A stretch of DNA of 55,572 bases, taken from positions 1-55,572 of IMG/VR virus record IMGVR_UViG_3300026320_000006. One strand, written 5' to 3'. The notes beneath the pieces were generated by a model, which did no database searches, had not been told where the DNA came from, and saw only the letters and a list, made by a program, of their open reading frames with translations. The translations under genes were made by a program, and so were the position numbers. The stretch is from a virus. Of the stretch, positions 6,394-15,155 are shown in pieces. Each line of letters begins with the position of its first letter. The first letter of the stretch is position 1.

Positions 6394-7902
6394 ATGTCGC
6401 TTGAAAGGGCGCAATATGCCATGGTGTTTCTTATCGTCTTCTTGTGCATGCTGATCTTTATTGCTATCGTGTCTATCTGGTATGATGTGCGTCTGTATCG
6501 TGCGCGAAGAATGTTACGCAAGCGAGAACTGGAAGAAGCGCGCCAGTATTCCCTGGTCATTCGTGCTAAAGTGGAAGAGGATCGGCACTATGAGCTTGAG
6601 TTGCAGAAATTAGATCTCCAGCAACAAAAGATTGCTTTAGACCAGGATCGCTTTCGATTGGAAAGTTTCTTGTCGCTTACCCGAGTCGATACATCGCAAT
6701 ATGGAACGTATCTGGTGAACCAGGAACAAGTTCACCTAACCCAACTTGCGCCCATTCATAAGCCGTTTTCTGTAAAAGAGGAGCCTGCGCAAATAGCAGG
6801 GCTGGTTATTCAGCGTCCATCTCAAGACTTGCTGCTTTCCAGTTTAGAGCAAAACAAGTTTCTCGTTTCGCCGGGCGTGCAGTCTTCTACTGGTGAACCG
6901 GTGATAGTTGATCTGCTCAAAGTGCCACATCTCAAAATTATCGGCTCATCCGGTTTTGGTAAATCGTGTCTAGCTGCGGCTATCTTAGACCAGGCCACAA
7001 CGACAAATGATCCTAAACACATGCAACTTGCTTTGCTGGATCTGGAGCATAAAACCTCGCGATTGTTTGAAGATCGCCCGCATGTTGCTGAACTTCAAGA
7101 TGGTCGTCGCCGCGTTACCATGGTTGCTACGAATGCCGATGAGGTTGCAACGCATCTGAATATTCTCAAGAAAGAATTAGACCGGCGCGCTGCACAGAGC
7201 GAACGTGAACTCTACAAAAATCCGGTTTTGTTGATGTACGTGGAAGAGATGTTGAGTTTGCAATATGAAATCATCGATCCGAAACTGCTAGCAAAAATGT
7301 TTGCATCACTGAATATTCTCGCGGTGCGTGGTCGCAAATACGGCATGTTTTTGTTGGCTTGTATGCAGACAGACTACTCAACCGATGAACTGAAAGTCTC
7401 ACAAAAACAATTTCGGTATAGAGCAGCTGCCGCGATCGATGTGCCCGCAGCTCGGGCCGCAGGGTTTATGAATACTGACCTGATCAAAGAAAATTTTCAG
7501 AATGGCAAGCCAGGTCAGTTTGTGGTTGAATATCCATCCTTTTCGAATATTGTGTTGGCTCCTCAGTACGACGTGCGGTCTCTCCTGAACGAAAAAGAGG
7601 GCATGGACGAGGGCTTTTCTGGCGATTTTGGGACCGCTGCAGGTGAGATCACAAGCCACGTGCAACTGGTGGACAGCCAGTCAACAACCATTGTGCAAAC
7701 TTCTGAGGATGATGCTGCAAAAGCCTGGGAAGCCAAAGCAGCGCAAGTATGTGAACTGCTTGCGCAAAATTGGGGAAAAATCAAGATTATTGAGCATGTT
7801 TGGCGACCAGTGAAAGCTGGAAGTAACAAACCCTATCGACAGGCAGAAAAAGAGTACGATCGCATTGTTGAACAATTGACAGCAGAGAAAAGTGAGAAGT
7901 AG
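6394..7902 (+). CDS. Membrane-anchored FtsK/HerA-like DNA translocase ATPase
   Basis: 502 residues from ATG 6394 (a longer TTG start at 6319 is possible). One transmembrane segment near the N-terminus (about 10-30, YAMVFLIVFLCMLIFIAIVS), a charged coiled-coil linker (35-90), then a RecA-like motor with Walker A GSSGFGKS (184-191) and Walker B LLMYVEE, and a C-terminal winged-helix-like section before the end. Members of this class pump double-stranded DNA across membranes or septa, for example in plasmid transfer (TraB-like) or chromosome segregation. It heads a cassette with two more membrane proteins and is unusual in a tailed phage. Substrate and direction cannot be told. Confidence 0.75.
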   Translation: MSLERAQYAMVFLIVFLCMLIFIAIVSIWYDVRLYRARRMLRKRELEEARQYSLVIRAKVEEDRHYELELQKLDLQQQKIALDQDRFRLESFLSLTRVDTSQYGTYLVNQEQVHLTQLAPIHKPFSVKEEPAQIAGLVIQRPSQDLLLSSLEQNKFLVSPGVQSSTGEPVIVDLLKVPHLKIIGSSGFGKSCLAAAILDQATTTNDPKHMQLALLDLEHKTSRLFEDRPHVAELQDGRRRVTMVATNADEVATHLNILKKELDRRAAQSERELYKNPVLLMYVEEMLSLQYEIIDPKLLAKMFASLNILAVRGRKYGMFLLACMQTDYSTDELKVSQKQFRYRAAAAIDVPAARAAGFMNTDLIKENFQNGKPGQFVVEYPSFSNIVLAPQYDVRSLLNEKEGMDEGFSGDFGTAAGEITSHVQLVDSQSTTIVQTSEDDAAKAWEAKAAQVCELLAQNWGKIKIIEHVWRPVKAGSNKPYRQAEKEYDRIVEQLTAEKSEK

Positions 7903-8157
7903 ATGCACATCTTTCGCGAGGAGCTAAAGACCACCAAAGCATCACGTAAGAAACTGACCCAGCGGCTGCGCGCGATGCGTCTGTTCATTTTCTGGCATTA
8001 CATTCTGCTTGCGCTTTCAGGTGTGAATGCTGCTTTTGTGCTGTTTGTTGCGTTGAATGTGGTGAATGTGCCTTATCGCGAGGTGATGTTTGTATTCTCG
8101 TGCGCTTCTTTCGGATTGTCGGCTTATCTGTTGTTTTCAGGATTATCAACAAAGTGA
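7903..8157 (+). CDS. Small two-helix membrane protein
   Basis: 84 residues beginning immediately after the ATPase stop. A basic N-terminus (residues 1-26) precedes two hydrophobic segments, about 27-50 (LFIFWHYILLALSGVNAAFV) and 58-80. The positive-inside rule puts the N-terminus in the cytoplasm. The tight spacing on both sides suggests translational coupling and a joint role with the FtsK-like protein at the membrane. No family recognised. Confidence 0.65.
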   Translation: MHIFREELKTTKASRKKLTQRLRAMRLFIFWHYILLALSGVNAAFVLFVALNVVNVPYREVMFVFSCASFGLSAYLLFSGLSTK

Positions 8158-8164
8158 GGTGTGT

Positions 8165-9001
8165 ATGCAACAAAAACTCTCTCCATCGCAGAAGCTTGCA
8201 AAATGGACCAGTGAAGCGGAATCGATCTTTAATCATATGCTCGGGTATGTGATTGCAACAACGGCTCTGGTTGCGTTTGCTGATGTCCTGGGCAATGGGA
8301 AGATTACTGACTATCTTCCCTGGCTGTTCTGGATATGGGTGACTGCACAAGGGTTATGTGTCGAATTCCAGGTGTTCATTCTGGTGAAGCGTTTACCTGA
8401 ACTGTTCAGAGTGAACAGGGGCATGTTCGGAGTGAACATCGGGTTTATTGTATGCCTATGCGCCATGTCTATTGTCATTGGCGCGGTATTCGTTGAGCAT
8501 GATAATACTGGAGGATCTATCGATTCAGCTATGTCCACATTGGGCATAAATCATATTGTGTTTGTGTATGCTCGGGCAGCGTTGGCTATTTTTTTGATTG
8601 TGCTGATTGCTGTGGATCGTGCGCTAGATCAAGCAGTGAACAGTAGCGAACAGAGCAAACAGGCAGTGAACACATCGAATACTGACGAGGTTGTAGCGCG
8701 TTTAGAGGCGCGATTTGATCAGATGGAAGTGTATCACCAGCAACAATTAGCGTTGGTGTATGAGCAATTCACACGTATCAGGATTGGCTTAGAGCAGCCT
8801 GTAGAGGTACAAGAGCAACAACAGTTGCCCGTGTCCATAGAAGAGATACCGGATATGTCGTTGACAGCAAAACAGCGTATAGTGGAAGTGCTGAAAGCGA
8901 ATCCGGCTGCGTCCATTTCAGAGATTGAAGAAAAGGCGAAAGTTTCACGCGGCTATGCTAGTGAACTGCGTCGAACATTGAGTGTTCAGAGTGAACAGTA
9001 A
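8165..9001 (+). CDS. Four-helix membrane protein with C-terminal HTH
   Basis: 278 residues from ATG 8165 (GTGAGGTG site). Four likely transmembrane segments (about residues 20-38, 45-70, 85-108, 125-145) are followed by a Gln-rich coiled coil (about 165-220) and a winged-helix domain (SLTAKQRIVEVLKANP, then ISEIEEKAKVSRGYASELRR). The layout resembles DUF2637-like membrane/DNA-binding proteins found beside FtsK-type transfer genes of integrative plasmids. It could tether DNA to the membrane. The gene contains three near-identical 15-bp palindromes (see 8403-8997). Confidence 0.65.
   Translation: MQQKLSPSQKLAKWTSEAESIFNHMLGYVIATTALVAFADVLGNGKITDYLPWLFWIWVTAQGLCVEFQVFILVKRLPELFRVNRGMFGVNIGFIVCLCAMSIVIGAVFVEHDNTGGSIDSAMSTLGINHIVFVYARAALAIFLIVLIAVDRALDQAVNSSEQSKQAVNTSNTDEVVARLEARFDQMEVYHQQQLALVYEQFTRIRIGLEQPVEVQEQQQLPVSIEEIPDMSLTAKQRIVEVLKANPAASISEIEEKAKVSRGYASELRRTLSVQSEQ
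8403..8997. repeat. Three copies of palindrome TGTTCAGAGTGAACA
   Basis: TGTTCAGAGTGAACA occurs exactly at 8403-8417 and 8983-8997, with a one-base variant at 8424-8438. A looser CTGTTC...GAACAG pair lies around 9012-9033. Two copies encode the similar peptides LFRVNRG and MFGVNIG, but the third is in another reading frame, which argues against simple protein repetition. Possible binding sites for a dimeric regulator. Confidence 0.45.
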
Positions 9002-9034
9002 GTGAATGCTTACTGTTCGGAAAGGATGAACAGA

Positions 9035-9280
9035 ATGGGTTTAGAACATGAATTGTTAGAGTTGAATACAGCGTATCAGAACAGCCGTGAAGATGTGCTG
9101 ATGTTGCAAGATCGTATTCAGCAGTTGGAGCAACTGGTAAGTGATGCGCAATGGCATATGGAACTCTATCATGCCGTGATAGAGAATTCTGCCGGTCTGT
9201 CTTATGAGGTAAGAGCGCCACGTTTACCACAAATAGAGGCATGGCAGCAACGCGCCAAAGAACTGTTGGGCAGCGAATAA
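9035..9280 (+). CDS. Small coiled-coil protein
   Basis: 81 residues from ATG 9035, chosen because GGAAAGG lies at normal spacing; a GTG at 9002 is the alternative. Residues 4-45 form a heptad-rich helix (LEHELLELNTAYQ onward). It follows the membrane-HTH gene by 33 bases and ends the transfer-like cassette. No known family. Confidence 0.6.
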   Translation: MGLEHELLELNTAYQNSREDVLMLQDRIQQLEQLVSDAQWHMELYHAVIENSAGLSYEVRAPRLPQIEAWQQRAKELLGSE

Positions 9281-9287
9281 TCCTACA

Positions 9288-9323
9288 AATAAAGAGAGCC
9301 AGGTGTGCTTTGCCCGGCTCTCT
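9288..9323. terminator. Hairpin, possible terminator
   Basis: AGAGAGCC (9293-9300) pairs with GGCTCTCT (9316-9323) around a 15-base loop. Only the minus-strand reading has a U-rich tail (TTTATTTG), although the genes on the left are on the plus strand; on the plus strand it lacks a T run. It separates the transfer cassette from the late promoter. Confidence 0.4.
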
Positions 9324-9451
9324 AGACGCATAACCTTACCCTCCACTACATCAGACAATGGATAGAGTAAACATCTTGGTACGATGAGTCCAGTATAACA
9401 CAATCTCGCAGCGACACACCCCTGCACGGCTTTTCTTTTTGCTTAGGCTAT

Positions 9452-9508
9452 GCTATACTCAGTTTATGAATAATTAATCATTGATTATTCATAACTTGAG
9501 CAAAGGAA
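9452..9508 (+). promoter_or_regulatory. Late promoter with 31-bp operator palindrome
   Basis: Extended -10 TGCTATACT (-10 at 9454-9459) is followed by an interrupted palindrome, TTATGAATAAT (9464-9474) and ATTATTCATAA (9484-9494), covering the expected start of transcription. No good -35 is seen, as expected for an activator-dependent or extended -10 promoter. The AAAGGAAA at 9502-9509 serves the TTG start of the large terminase. Confidence 0.65.
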
Positions 9509-9514
9509 ACACAC

Positions 9515-12334
9515 TTGCTCACCCTGATAAAGCAATCACAGCAACCGCCAGAACTGACCTATGATGAATTACTTGAAGCAGAAGAATACAGACGCAGCTT
9601 CAAACGATTTGCTATTGCTGCATGGCATGTGATTGAACCGTCTAAACCCTTGCTGTGGAATTGGCACTTAGACGCGATCGTAGAACATCTCCAGGCGTTA
9701 TATTTCCGCGAAATCACGCGGCTCCTCGTAAACATTCAACCAGGCACAGCAAAATCCACCTTCTTCAGCATCATGTTCCCTGCCTGGTGTTTCACCAATG
9801 ACGCCGCTATGCGCTGGTTGTGTGCGTCTCATTCGCTTGATCTTGCAATCAGAGACAATAAAAATTGCCGTGATCTGATACAAAGTGAATGGTATCAGCA
9901 ACGCTATGGTCATTTGTTCTCGTTGAAAGGTGATCAGAACGTCAAGAGCTATTTTGAGACGAGTCAGCGCGGCTATCGTATGGCTGTAGCTGTGCGAGGC
10001 TCAGGAACCGGGAAAAGATGTGATGCCAGCATTATCGATGATCCAAATAATGCGATGTCTGGATTGGCTGATCAACAGGCAACGATTGATTGGTTCGAAA
10101 AAACCTGGATACCGCGCCATAACGATCAGGAAAAAAGTCCAATGGCGGTTGTTGGCCAGCGTTTAGGGCAAAATGATCTCTCACAACATATTTTAGAGCT
10201 TGGTGGTTGGGAACATTTGAATTTGCCAACAGAGTTTGAGCCTGGAAGACGATGTTATACAAGCGTGATAGGAGATGTGTGGAAAGGCTATGATCCGCGA
10301 GAAGAAGAAGGCGAATTGCTGTGGGAGGACAAATTTTCGCGTGAAAGTGTGGAAAAGACAAAAGCTAATATGGGAACGCTGGAATATCACGCGCAATATC
10401 AGCAATCTCCGGTTCCTCCAGGCGGTTACGTCTTCGAAAAACAGTATGAGCGTCTTTTCAGCATCGATCAGGAAGCCAATGTGTACTTGCTGGAGACTCC
10501 AGACGGCATCAAACCAGTGGTCATAAGCGGATGTAAGATCTATATTACCTCGGATGTAGCTGCTAAGGCCAAAGAAAAACATGATTTCACCGTCTTTTGT
10601 GTATGGGCAATCACGCCGCGCAAAGAAATCTTGTTGCTCTATGTCATCAGGGCTCATTTGACGATCACAAAACAGCCGGACGAGGGGTACAAGACCTATC
10701 AGGCCTATTTAGATGATCGTTTTCAGTCATTTTGGTTTGAAGATGTGGCCTATCAGGGCGCATTTGGTCAGTATTTGATGGAAAAAGGTGTGCCATGCGA
10801 GCCTTTTTATCCAAAGGGTGACAAAGTGGTTCGAGCGGGGGGCGCGGCCATTCAGATGAAGCTTGGCAATGTCTATTTTCTGAAAAATGCGAGTTGGCTG
10901 GAGACGTGGCGCAAGGAAATCTATCTGTTTCCGCAAGACGCGCATGATGATCAGTGTATTTTACCTGATGCGCTATTGCCTTATATCCCCCATGATGATA
11001 TAATAAGCTCATACGTTAGTCGTCATGTAGGAGATAAAGCAATGCTTATAGGTGAAGCTCAGAACCTTAAAGAAGGCGATCTGGTTGTTACCCATACGGG
11101 AAAATGGCAGAAGATTGTACATGTGATTTCACGCTCATATCAGGGTGAGATGGTTGTTATTAAACCGCAAGGTGGCTTTGAATTATCACTTACTCCTGAA
11201 CATCCTGTATTTTGTGTGAAGCGTACCGGAAAAGGGCAATTCTGGAAACCTCGTGCTGTAGGTGAGCCGCAATGGATACCAGCCAGTGAAGTTGTTCCTG
11301 GTGACTCGGTGCTTGAAGCGATAGATCAAACAATAACGCCTGTTGAACAGCTTGATCTATCAGAATGGCTTTTAGCTGAACGTAGTGAAGCTCAAGGTAA
11401 ACGAAGTCATGCAGGGTTATATCTTTCTCGTTTGATTGTTGAGCCTGATGTTATTCGTTTTAACAATCCTCGTTCTCATCCAATTAAGCGATTTGTGCAG
11501 GTAGACGGTGATTTGTGTCGTTTGATGGGCTATTATGTAGCTGAGGGCTCACGAGGCAAGCATAATGTTCAGTGGTCATTTAATGTTAATGAGACTGAAT
11601 ATCATGTTGATGTAACGAATCTGCTTCAATCTAAATTTGGTATCGCTCCATCAATTCAGAAAGCACATAATTCTCTTACTCTCGCTGTTTCTTCATGGGT
11701 GTTACACGATTTCTTTGCTCAATTTGGACGTGGCGCAAAAAATAAGATCGTTCCTCAATGGATTATGCATCTTCCACATAATTTACAGGTAGAATTTCTT
11801 AAAGGCGCATGGCGCGGAGATGGATGTGTTGCTACTGATGGAAGCGGATTAATTTATTGTTCTTCGTCTCGTGAATTAGTTGTTGCTTTAAGAATGATAC
11901 TTTATCGGCTTGGCATTGTTGCAAGCATGGGTATATCACGTCCTAACGGTACTGTTGGGCATAGTATTCGTGGGAGAGCAATAAAATTATCATCTCCGCT
12001 TTACATGTTGAAAGCCGGTGGCGAATATGCGCCTGTTCTTGCTTCTTTGCTGGATATGCCGATTAACCGTGAACACATTCAAAATGGACGTGTTGGCGAT
12101 CGGATTGTAGATGGGTATGTCCATCGGAGAGTACGCAAGGTTGAATTTGTTGATTATGAGGGGCCTGTTTATAACTTTGAAGTTGAGGAAGATCATTCGT
12201 ATCAAACGGAGTCTTTCATCGTCCACAATTGCGACAATCTCAGTATGATTGTGATTATTGTCAAGATGGCCAAAGATGTAGAGCCAATGGACCAGGAAAC
12301 AGCGAACGCTATTAGAAATTATGCAGGATATTGA
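9515..12334 (+). CDS. terL: Terminase large subunit precursor containing an intein
   Basis: 939 codons; the mature protein would have 514 residues after splicing. It packages DNA into procapsids. N-terminal ATPase: Walker A-like NIQPGTAKST (about 73-82) and Walker B IIDDP (173-177). C-terminal RNase H-like nuclease: SDVAAKAKEKHDFT, FWFEDVA, and a last motif DAHDDQ-CD that is split by the intein between Gln480 and Cys906. TTG start 9515 is supported by AAAGGA at 6-base spacing and the absence of a nearby in-frame ATG. Packaging needs removal of the intein because the insertion lies within the metal-binding acidic cluster. Confidence 0.93.
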   Translation: MLTLIKQSQQPPELTYDELLEAEEYRRSFKRFAIAAWHVIEPSKPLLWNWHLDAIVEHLQALYFREITRLLVNIQPGTAKSTFFSIMFPAWCFTNDAAMRWLCASHSLDLAIRDNKNCRDLIQSEWYQQRYGHLFSLKGDQNVKSYFETSQRGYRMAVAVRGSGTGKRCDASIIDDPNNAMSGLADQQATIDWFEKTWIPRHNDQEKSPMAVVGQRLGQNDLSQHILELGGWEHLNLPTEFEPGRRCYTSVIGDVWKGYDPREEEGELLWEDKFSRESVEKTKANMGTLEYHAQYQQSPVPPGGYVFEKQYERLFSIDQEANVYLLETPDGIKPVVISGCKIYITSDVAAKAKEKHDFTVFCVWAITPRKEILLLYVIRAHLTITKQPDEGYKTYQAYLDDRFQSFWFEDVAYQGAFGQYLMEKGVPCEPFYPKGDKVVRAGGAAIQMKLGNVYFLKNASWLETWRKEIYLFPQDAHDDQCILPDALLPYIPHDDIISSYVSRHVGDKAMLIGEAQNLKEGDLVVTHTGKWQKIVHVISRSYQGEMVVIKPQGGFELSLTPEHPVFCVKRTGKGQFWKPRAVGEPQWIPASEVVPGDSVLEAIDQTITPVEQLDLSEWLLAERSEAQGKRSHAGLYLSRLIVEPDVIRFNNPRSHPIKRFVQVDGDLCRLMGYYVAEGSRGKHNVQWSFNVNETEYHVDVTNLLQSKFGIAPSIQKAHNSLTLAVSSWVLHDFFAQFGRGAKNKIVPQWIMHLPHNLQVEFLKGAWRGDGCVATDGSGLIYCSSSRELVVALRMILYRLGIVASMGISRPNGTVGHSIRGRAIKLSSPLYMLKAGGEYAPVLASLLDMPINREHIQNGRVGDRIVDGYVHRRVRKVEFVDYEGPVYNFEVEEDHSYQTESFIVHNCDNLSMIVIIVKMAKDVEPMDQETANAIRNYAGY
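10955..12229 (+). mobile_element. Intein with LAGLIDADG homing endonuclease in terL
   Basis: 425 residues (481-905 of the precursor). It starts with Cys1 (CILPDALLPY), has the block B-like TPEHPVF, ends in VHN and is followed by Cys+1, the set needed for canonical self-splicing. The endonuclease domain carries two LAGLIDADG-type helices, LCRLMGYYVAEGS and FLKGAWRGDG. The coding DNA is visibly richer in T-ending codons than the flanking terminase, a sign of separate origin. Such elements spread by cutting intein-free alleles at the same conserved site. Confidence 0.92.
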
Positions 12335-12336
12335 GT

Positions 12337-12561
12337 ATGAAAGAACAAATAGAAGAGTTTTTAGCTAATTTGCTGAGTGCTGGGTTTCGACGTGATCAGG
12401 TCAGTGAAAAGGGCTATGAATTCGCGATCGCTCTGCAAAGCGCGCAACAACTTGAGGGCACACCTGTTTCACCAGCTATGATGTCACGAGCTGCTGAACT
12501 GGTCAAGGATGCGTTTCCAGGAGCGTATCGAATTGTAGAATTACGCAATAGGATGCATTGA
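12337..12561 (+). CDS. Small hypothetical protein between terL and portal
   Basis: 74 residues, helical (KEQIEEFLANLLSAGFRRDQ, then a second helix pair). ATG 12337 lies just past the terL stop. Its place suggests a packaging or head accessory role but no family is recognised. Confidence 0.6.
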   Translation: MKEQIEEFLANLLSAGFRRDQVSEKGYEFAIALQSAQQLEGTPVSPAMMSRAAELVKDAFPGAYRIVELRNRMH

Positions 12562-12572
12562 GGCATAGCGAG

Positions 12573-14183
12573 ATGGGAATTTTTAGCTCTATGATGAACA
12601 CCATTGTGAACGGGTATACAGCCGCTCGGAGATACTTTGAAGATCCGAGTATGGCGCATCAAGAGGGGCTGTATCTCAATCAGTACGGCATGTATAGCTT
12701 GCTGTGGGCGTACTATAATGGCGCGATGTTTGAGCGTATCTCATCGATTTTCAATGGCAACTATAATACTACCTGGCAAGTTGCAGCTAATGGTTGGGCT
12801 GCCTACAAGATGAATTACAACCTCTACAGAAACATCAGGCTTATCTACAATCCCACGAGGCGTTTAGTGGATTTTTATGCTGGCCAGGTGTATCCAGGTG
12901 TTTTGTCTGAAGACGGAGAGCAATTGCCCGATGGACAGCAATTAGCGATCCCATTTGCGAAAGACACATCCCCTGTTCTGAAGAACGCCGTTGCTCAGTT
13001 CTGGCAGTGGTCGAACTGGCAATCCAGGAAGTGTCTTCATGTGCGCTATGGCGCGGCGCTTGGAAGTGTTCTCATCGAAATTTGCGACGATGTAGAGAAT
13101 GGCACGGTGAGCGCAGATGTCATCTGGCCGGGATTTGTGACCAATCTCAAGCTGGACAATTCCGGTAATGTCACGAATTATGCATTGCAGTACGTGGCAG
13201 CAGGTGATACCTCCGCGTATGTCTATCGCAAAGAAGTAGACATCGACGCATTTCGCTACTTCCGAGATGGCCAGCCTTACGATTACGGCTCTGGTACAGT
13301 GGTTGAGAACCCGTACGGTTTTGTGCCCGCGGTGTGGATGAAGCACACTGATATGGGTGGTATTCATGGTTCCCCGGCTGTTGCTGGTTCTATCGGCAAG
13401 ATCGACGAACTGAACAATCTAGTATCACACTTGCATGATCAAATTCATAAAGTCATTGGTGCGCCGGTTGTATTGTGGTCGCAAGGCGCGGTCGCTAAAC
13501 AGCTCTTTGATCAGACCAAACGAGAACCGACTTCCCAGCAGACAAATCCATCAGCAGATCAGGAAAGTGCCTTAATACTGAAGGGACCGGCTGGTGGGCA
13601 TGTAGAGAGCCTTGTGGGCAATCTGGATATTGTTGGTTCTTCGCAGATTGCACAAAACTTACTGAGTGAGATTGAACAAGATCATCCTGAATTGACCTTC
13701 TGGAAAGAATTGCGCGCCATGTCGCAAGTCACTGGCCCAGCTGCGTCACGATTGGTTGGAGATGTGAATAGCCGGTTCGCTGAAGCGGCCGCAGGCTACG
13801 ACCAGGCAAACATCAAATTATTCCAGATGTCGGTAGCGATCGCGGGCTTTCGTGCCAACAGTGGCGCATGGGGACCACTCAATCGGCAACAATCAAAGTT
13901 CACGCCGTTCAATCTGGATAGTTACAAGCGCGGCGATCTGGACATGGTGATTATGCCGCGTCCGTTGTTGGTTCCAACCAGGTCAGAGATAGCTGAGGAG
14001 AATAGATTTTTCTGGCAAGGTGTGGAATATGCGGCGCAGGCTGGCATACCAGCTGAATTTGTGTTGCGTGAATCCGGCTACTCGGATGACAAAATCACGC
14101 AAATTAACACGCTGAAAAATCAGGAACTGCAAGCCAAACAAATGGCTGCCCAGGCGGATGTTATTCCCACGGTTTCACAGTGA
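12573..14183 (+). CDS. Portal protein
   Basis: 536 residues from ATG 12573. The order after terL, the length and the features (NPTRRLVDFYAGQVYPG, then a beta-rich wing domain, ENPYGFVPAVWMKH and a long helix KIDELNNLVSHLHDQIHKVI) match SPP1 gp6/HK97-type portals, the dodecameric ring through which DNA enters and leaves the capsid. The C-terminus (QQTNPSADQESA onward to the end) is helical and hydrophilic. It overlaps no neighbour and is followed at once by the 14192 exonuclease-like gene. Confidence 0.85.
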   Translation: MGIFSSMMNTIVNGYTAARRYFEDPSMAHQEGLYLNQYGMYSLLWAYYNGAMFERISSIFNGNYNTTWQVAANGWAAYKMNYNLYRNIRLIYNPTRRLVDFYAGQVYPGVLSEDGEQLPDGQQLAIPFAKDTSPVLKNAVAQFWQWSNWQSRKCLHVRYGAALGSVLIEICDDVENGTVSADVIWPGFVTNLKLDNSGNVTNYALQYVAAGDTSAYVYRKEVDIDAFRYFRDGQPYDYGSGTVVENPYGFVPAVWMKHTDMGGIHGSPAVAGSIGKIDELNNLVSHLHDQIHKVIGAPVVLWSQGAVAKQLFDQTKREPTSQQTNPSADQESALILKGPAGGHVESLVGNLDIVGSSQIAQNLLSEIEQDHPELTFWKELRAMSQVTGPAASRLVGDVNSRFAEAAAGYDQANIKLFQMSVAIAGFRANSGAWGPLNRQQSKFTPFNLDSYKRGDLDMVIMPRPLLVPTRSEIAEENRFFWQGVEYAAQAGIPAEFVLRESGYSDDKITQINTLKNQELQAKQMAAQADVIPTVSQ

Positions 14184-14191
14184 GGGAAATA

Positions 14192-14746
14192 ATGAAATAT
14201 TGGTATGACACTGAATTTATAGAAGACGGTACAACCATAGATTTGATCAGTATTGGCATTGTTGCCGAGGATGGGCGAGAGCTATATTTACAATCCATAG
14301 ATGTTGATGGCAGCAAGGCAAGTGATTGGGTCATAGAAAACGTGTTGTCCAATTTAAAACTTTGTCCAACAGATACGCCATTCATGAAACATGTCACCGA
14401 TGGGAATTGTGGGCCTGAATGCCCCTGGGGTTCACGTGAGCAAATCAGAGATAAAATACTTTCATTTATGGATCCTCTGCTTTATGGCAAACCTGAATTG
14501 TGGGGCTACTACTCAGCATATGACCATGTGGCTTTTTGCCAGCTTTTTGGCACAATGATGGATTTACCCAAGAGCTATCCAATGTATACCAGAGACATCA
14601 AACAATGGTGTGATGCACTTGGAGATCCAAGACTTCCTGAACAGGGGAAAGATGAGCATAACGCACTCAGTGATGCCAGATGGAATAAGTTCGCATACGA
14701 TTTTTTAGTAGGCTATTCTCTTCCAATACGAATAAGAGAGAGGTGA
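14192..14746 (+). CDS. DEDDh 3'-5' exoribonuclease (Rv2179c-like)
   Basis: 184 residues with the RNase H-like exonuclease pattern: YDTEF (Asp and Glu of motif I, near residue 6), ISIGIVAEDGRELY as the following strands, WGYYSAYDHVAF (motif II Asp) and EHNALSDARW (motif III His and Asp). This is the Rv2179c/DUF5051 family, which trims single-stranded 3' ends of RNA. Start at ATG 14192 with GAGGGAA just upstream. Why it sits in the head operon is unclear; such genes are a common cargo between phage structural genes. Confidence 0.75.
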   Translation: MKYWYDTEFIEDGTTIDLISIGIVAEDGRELYLQSIDVDGSKASDWVIENVLSNLKLCPTDTPFMKHVTDGNCGPECPWGSREQIRDKILSFMDPLLYGKPELWGYYSAYDHVAFCQLFGTMMDLPKSYPMYTRDIKQWCDALGDPRLPEQGKDEHNALSDARWNKFAYDFLVGYSLPIRIRER

Positions 14747-14749
14747 TAC

Positions 14750-14968
14750 ATGTTCGCAAAAGAAGACATACAAAAGGCGGAGGAAGCAGAACGGCGCTTC
14801 CATGCAGCGTTGAAGAACACATTCTTCCCAACAATTGGTAGTGTCATTTCGCTGAGCAGTGAAACCAGTAAAGCGATGAGAGTGGAGAATAGACAAAGAC
14901 AGATAGAGGCGTTCCGTAAGCGAACAAAGCGAGGAACGAGAGCGTATAAATTTAGCAGAAAAGCATAA
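14750..14968 (+). CDS. Small basic hypothetical protein
   Basis: 72 residues; an acidic helical start (KEDIQKAEEAERRFHAAL) and a very basic tail (RKRTKRGTRAYKFSRKA), which may bind nucleic acid. Good GAGAGAGGTG site. No family recognised. Confidence 0.6.
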   Translation: MFAKEDIQKAEEAERRFHAALKNTFFPTIGSVISLSSETSKAMRVENRQRQIEAFRKRTKRGTRAYKFSRKA

Positions 14969-14978
14969 GAGGTGATAT

Positions 14979-15155
14979 ATGGCAAACCAACCCGAGCACA
15001 CCCCGAAAGGCCAGATTTCGTACAATACCGGCGCGAAACCTCCAACGCGTGTAGGTGCTTCATCCAAAGTTAAATCGCAGAATATGAAGCGCATCAAACA
15101 CAATCAGCGCTTGCAAACGCACAACGATGGGGTGAAAGGTGCGACACAGGGATGA
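14979..15155 (+). CDS. Small basic hypothetical protein (58 residues)
   Basis: ATG 14979 follows AGAGGTG. The product is unstructured-looking and basic (TPKGQISYNTGAKPPTRVGA, then KVKSQNMKRIKHNQRLQ). It shares an ATGA stop/start overlap with the next gene at 15152, which supports it as a real gene. Similar short basic proteins occur in phage head operons. Confidence 0.6.
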   Translation: MANQPEHTPKGQISYNTGAKPPTRVGASSKVKSQNMKRIKHNQRLQTHNDGVKGATQG

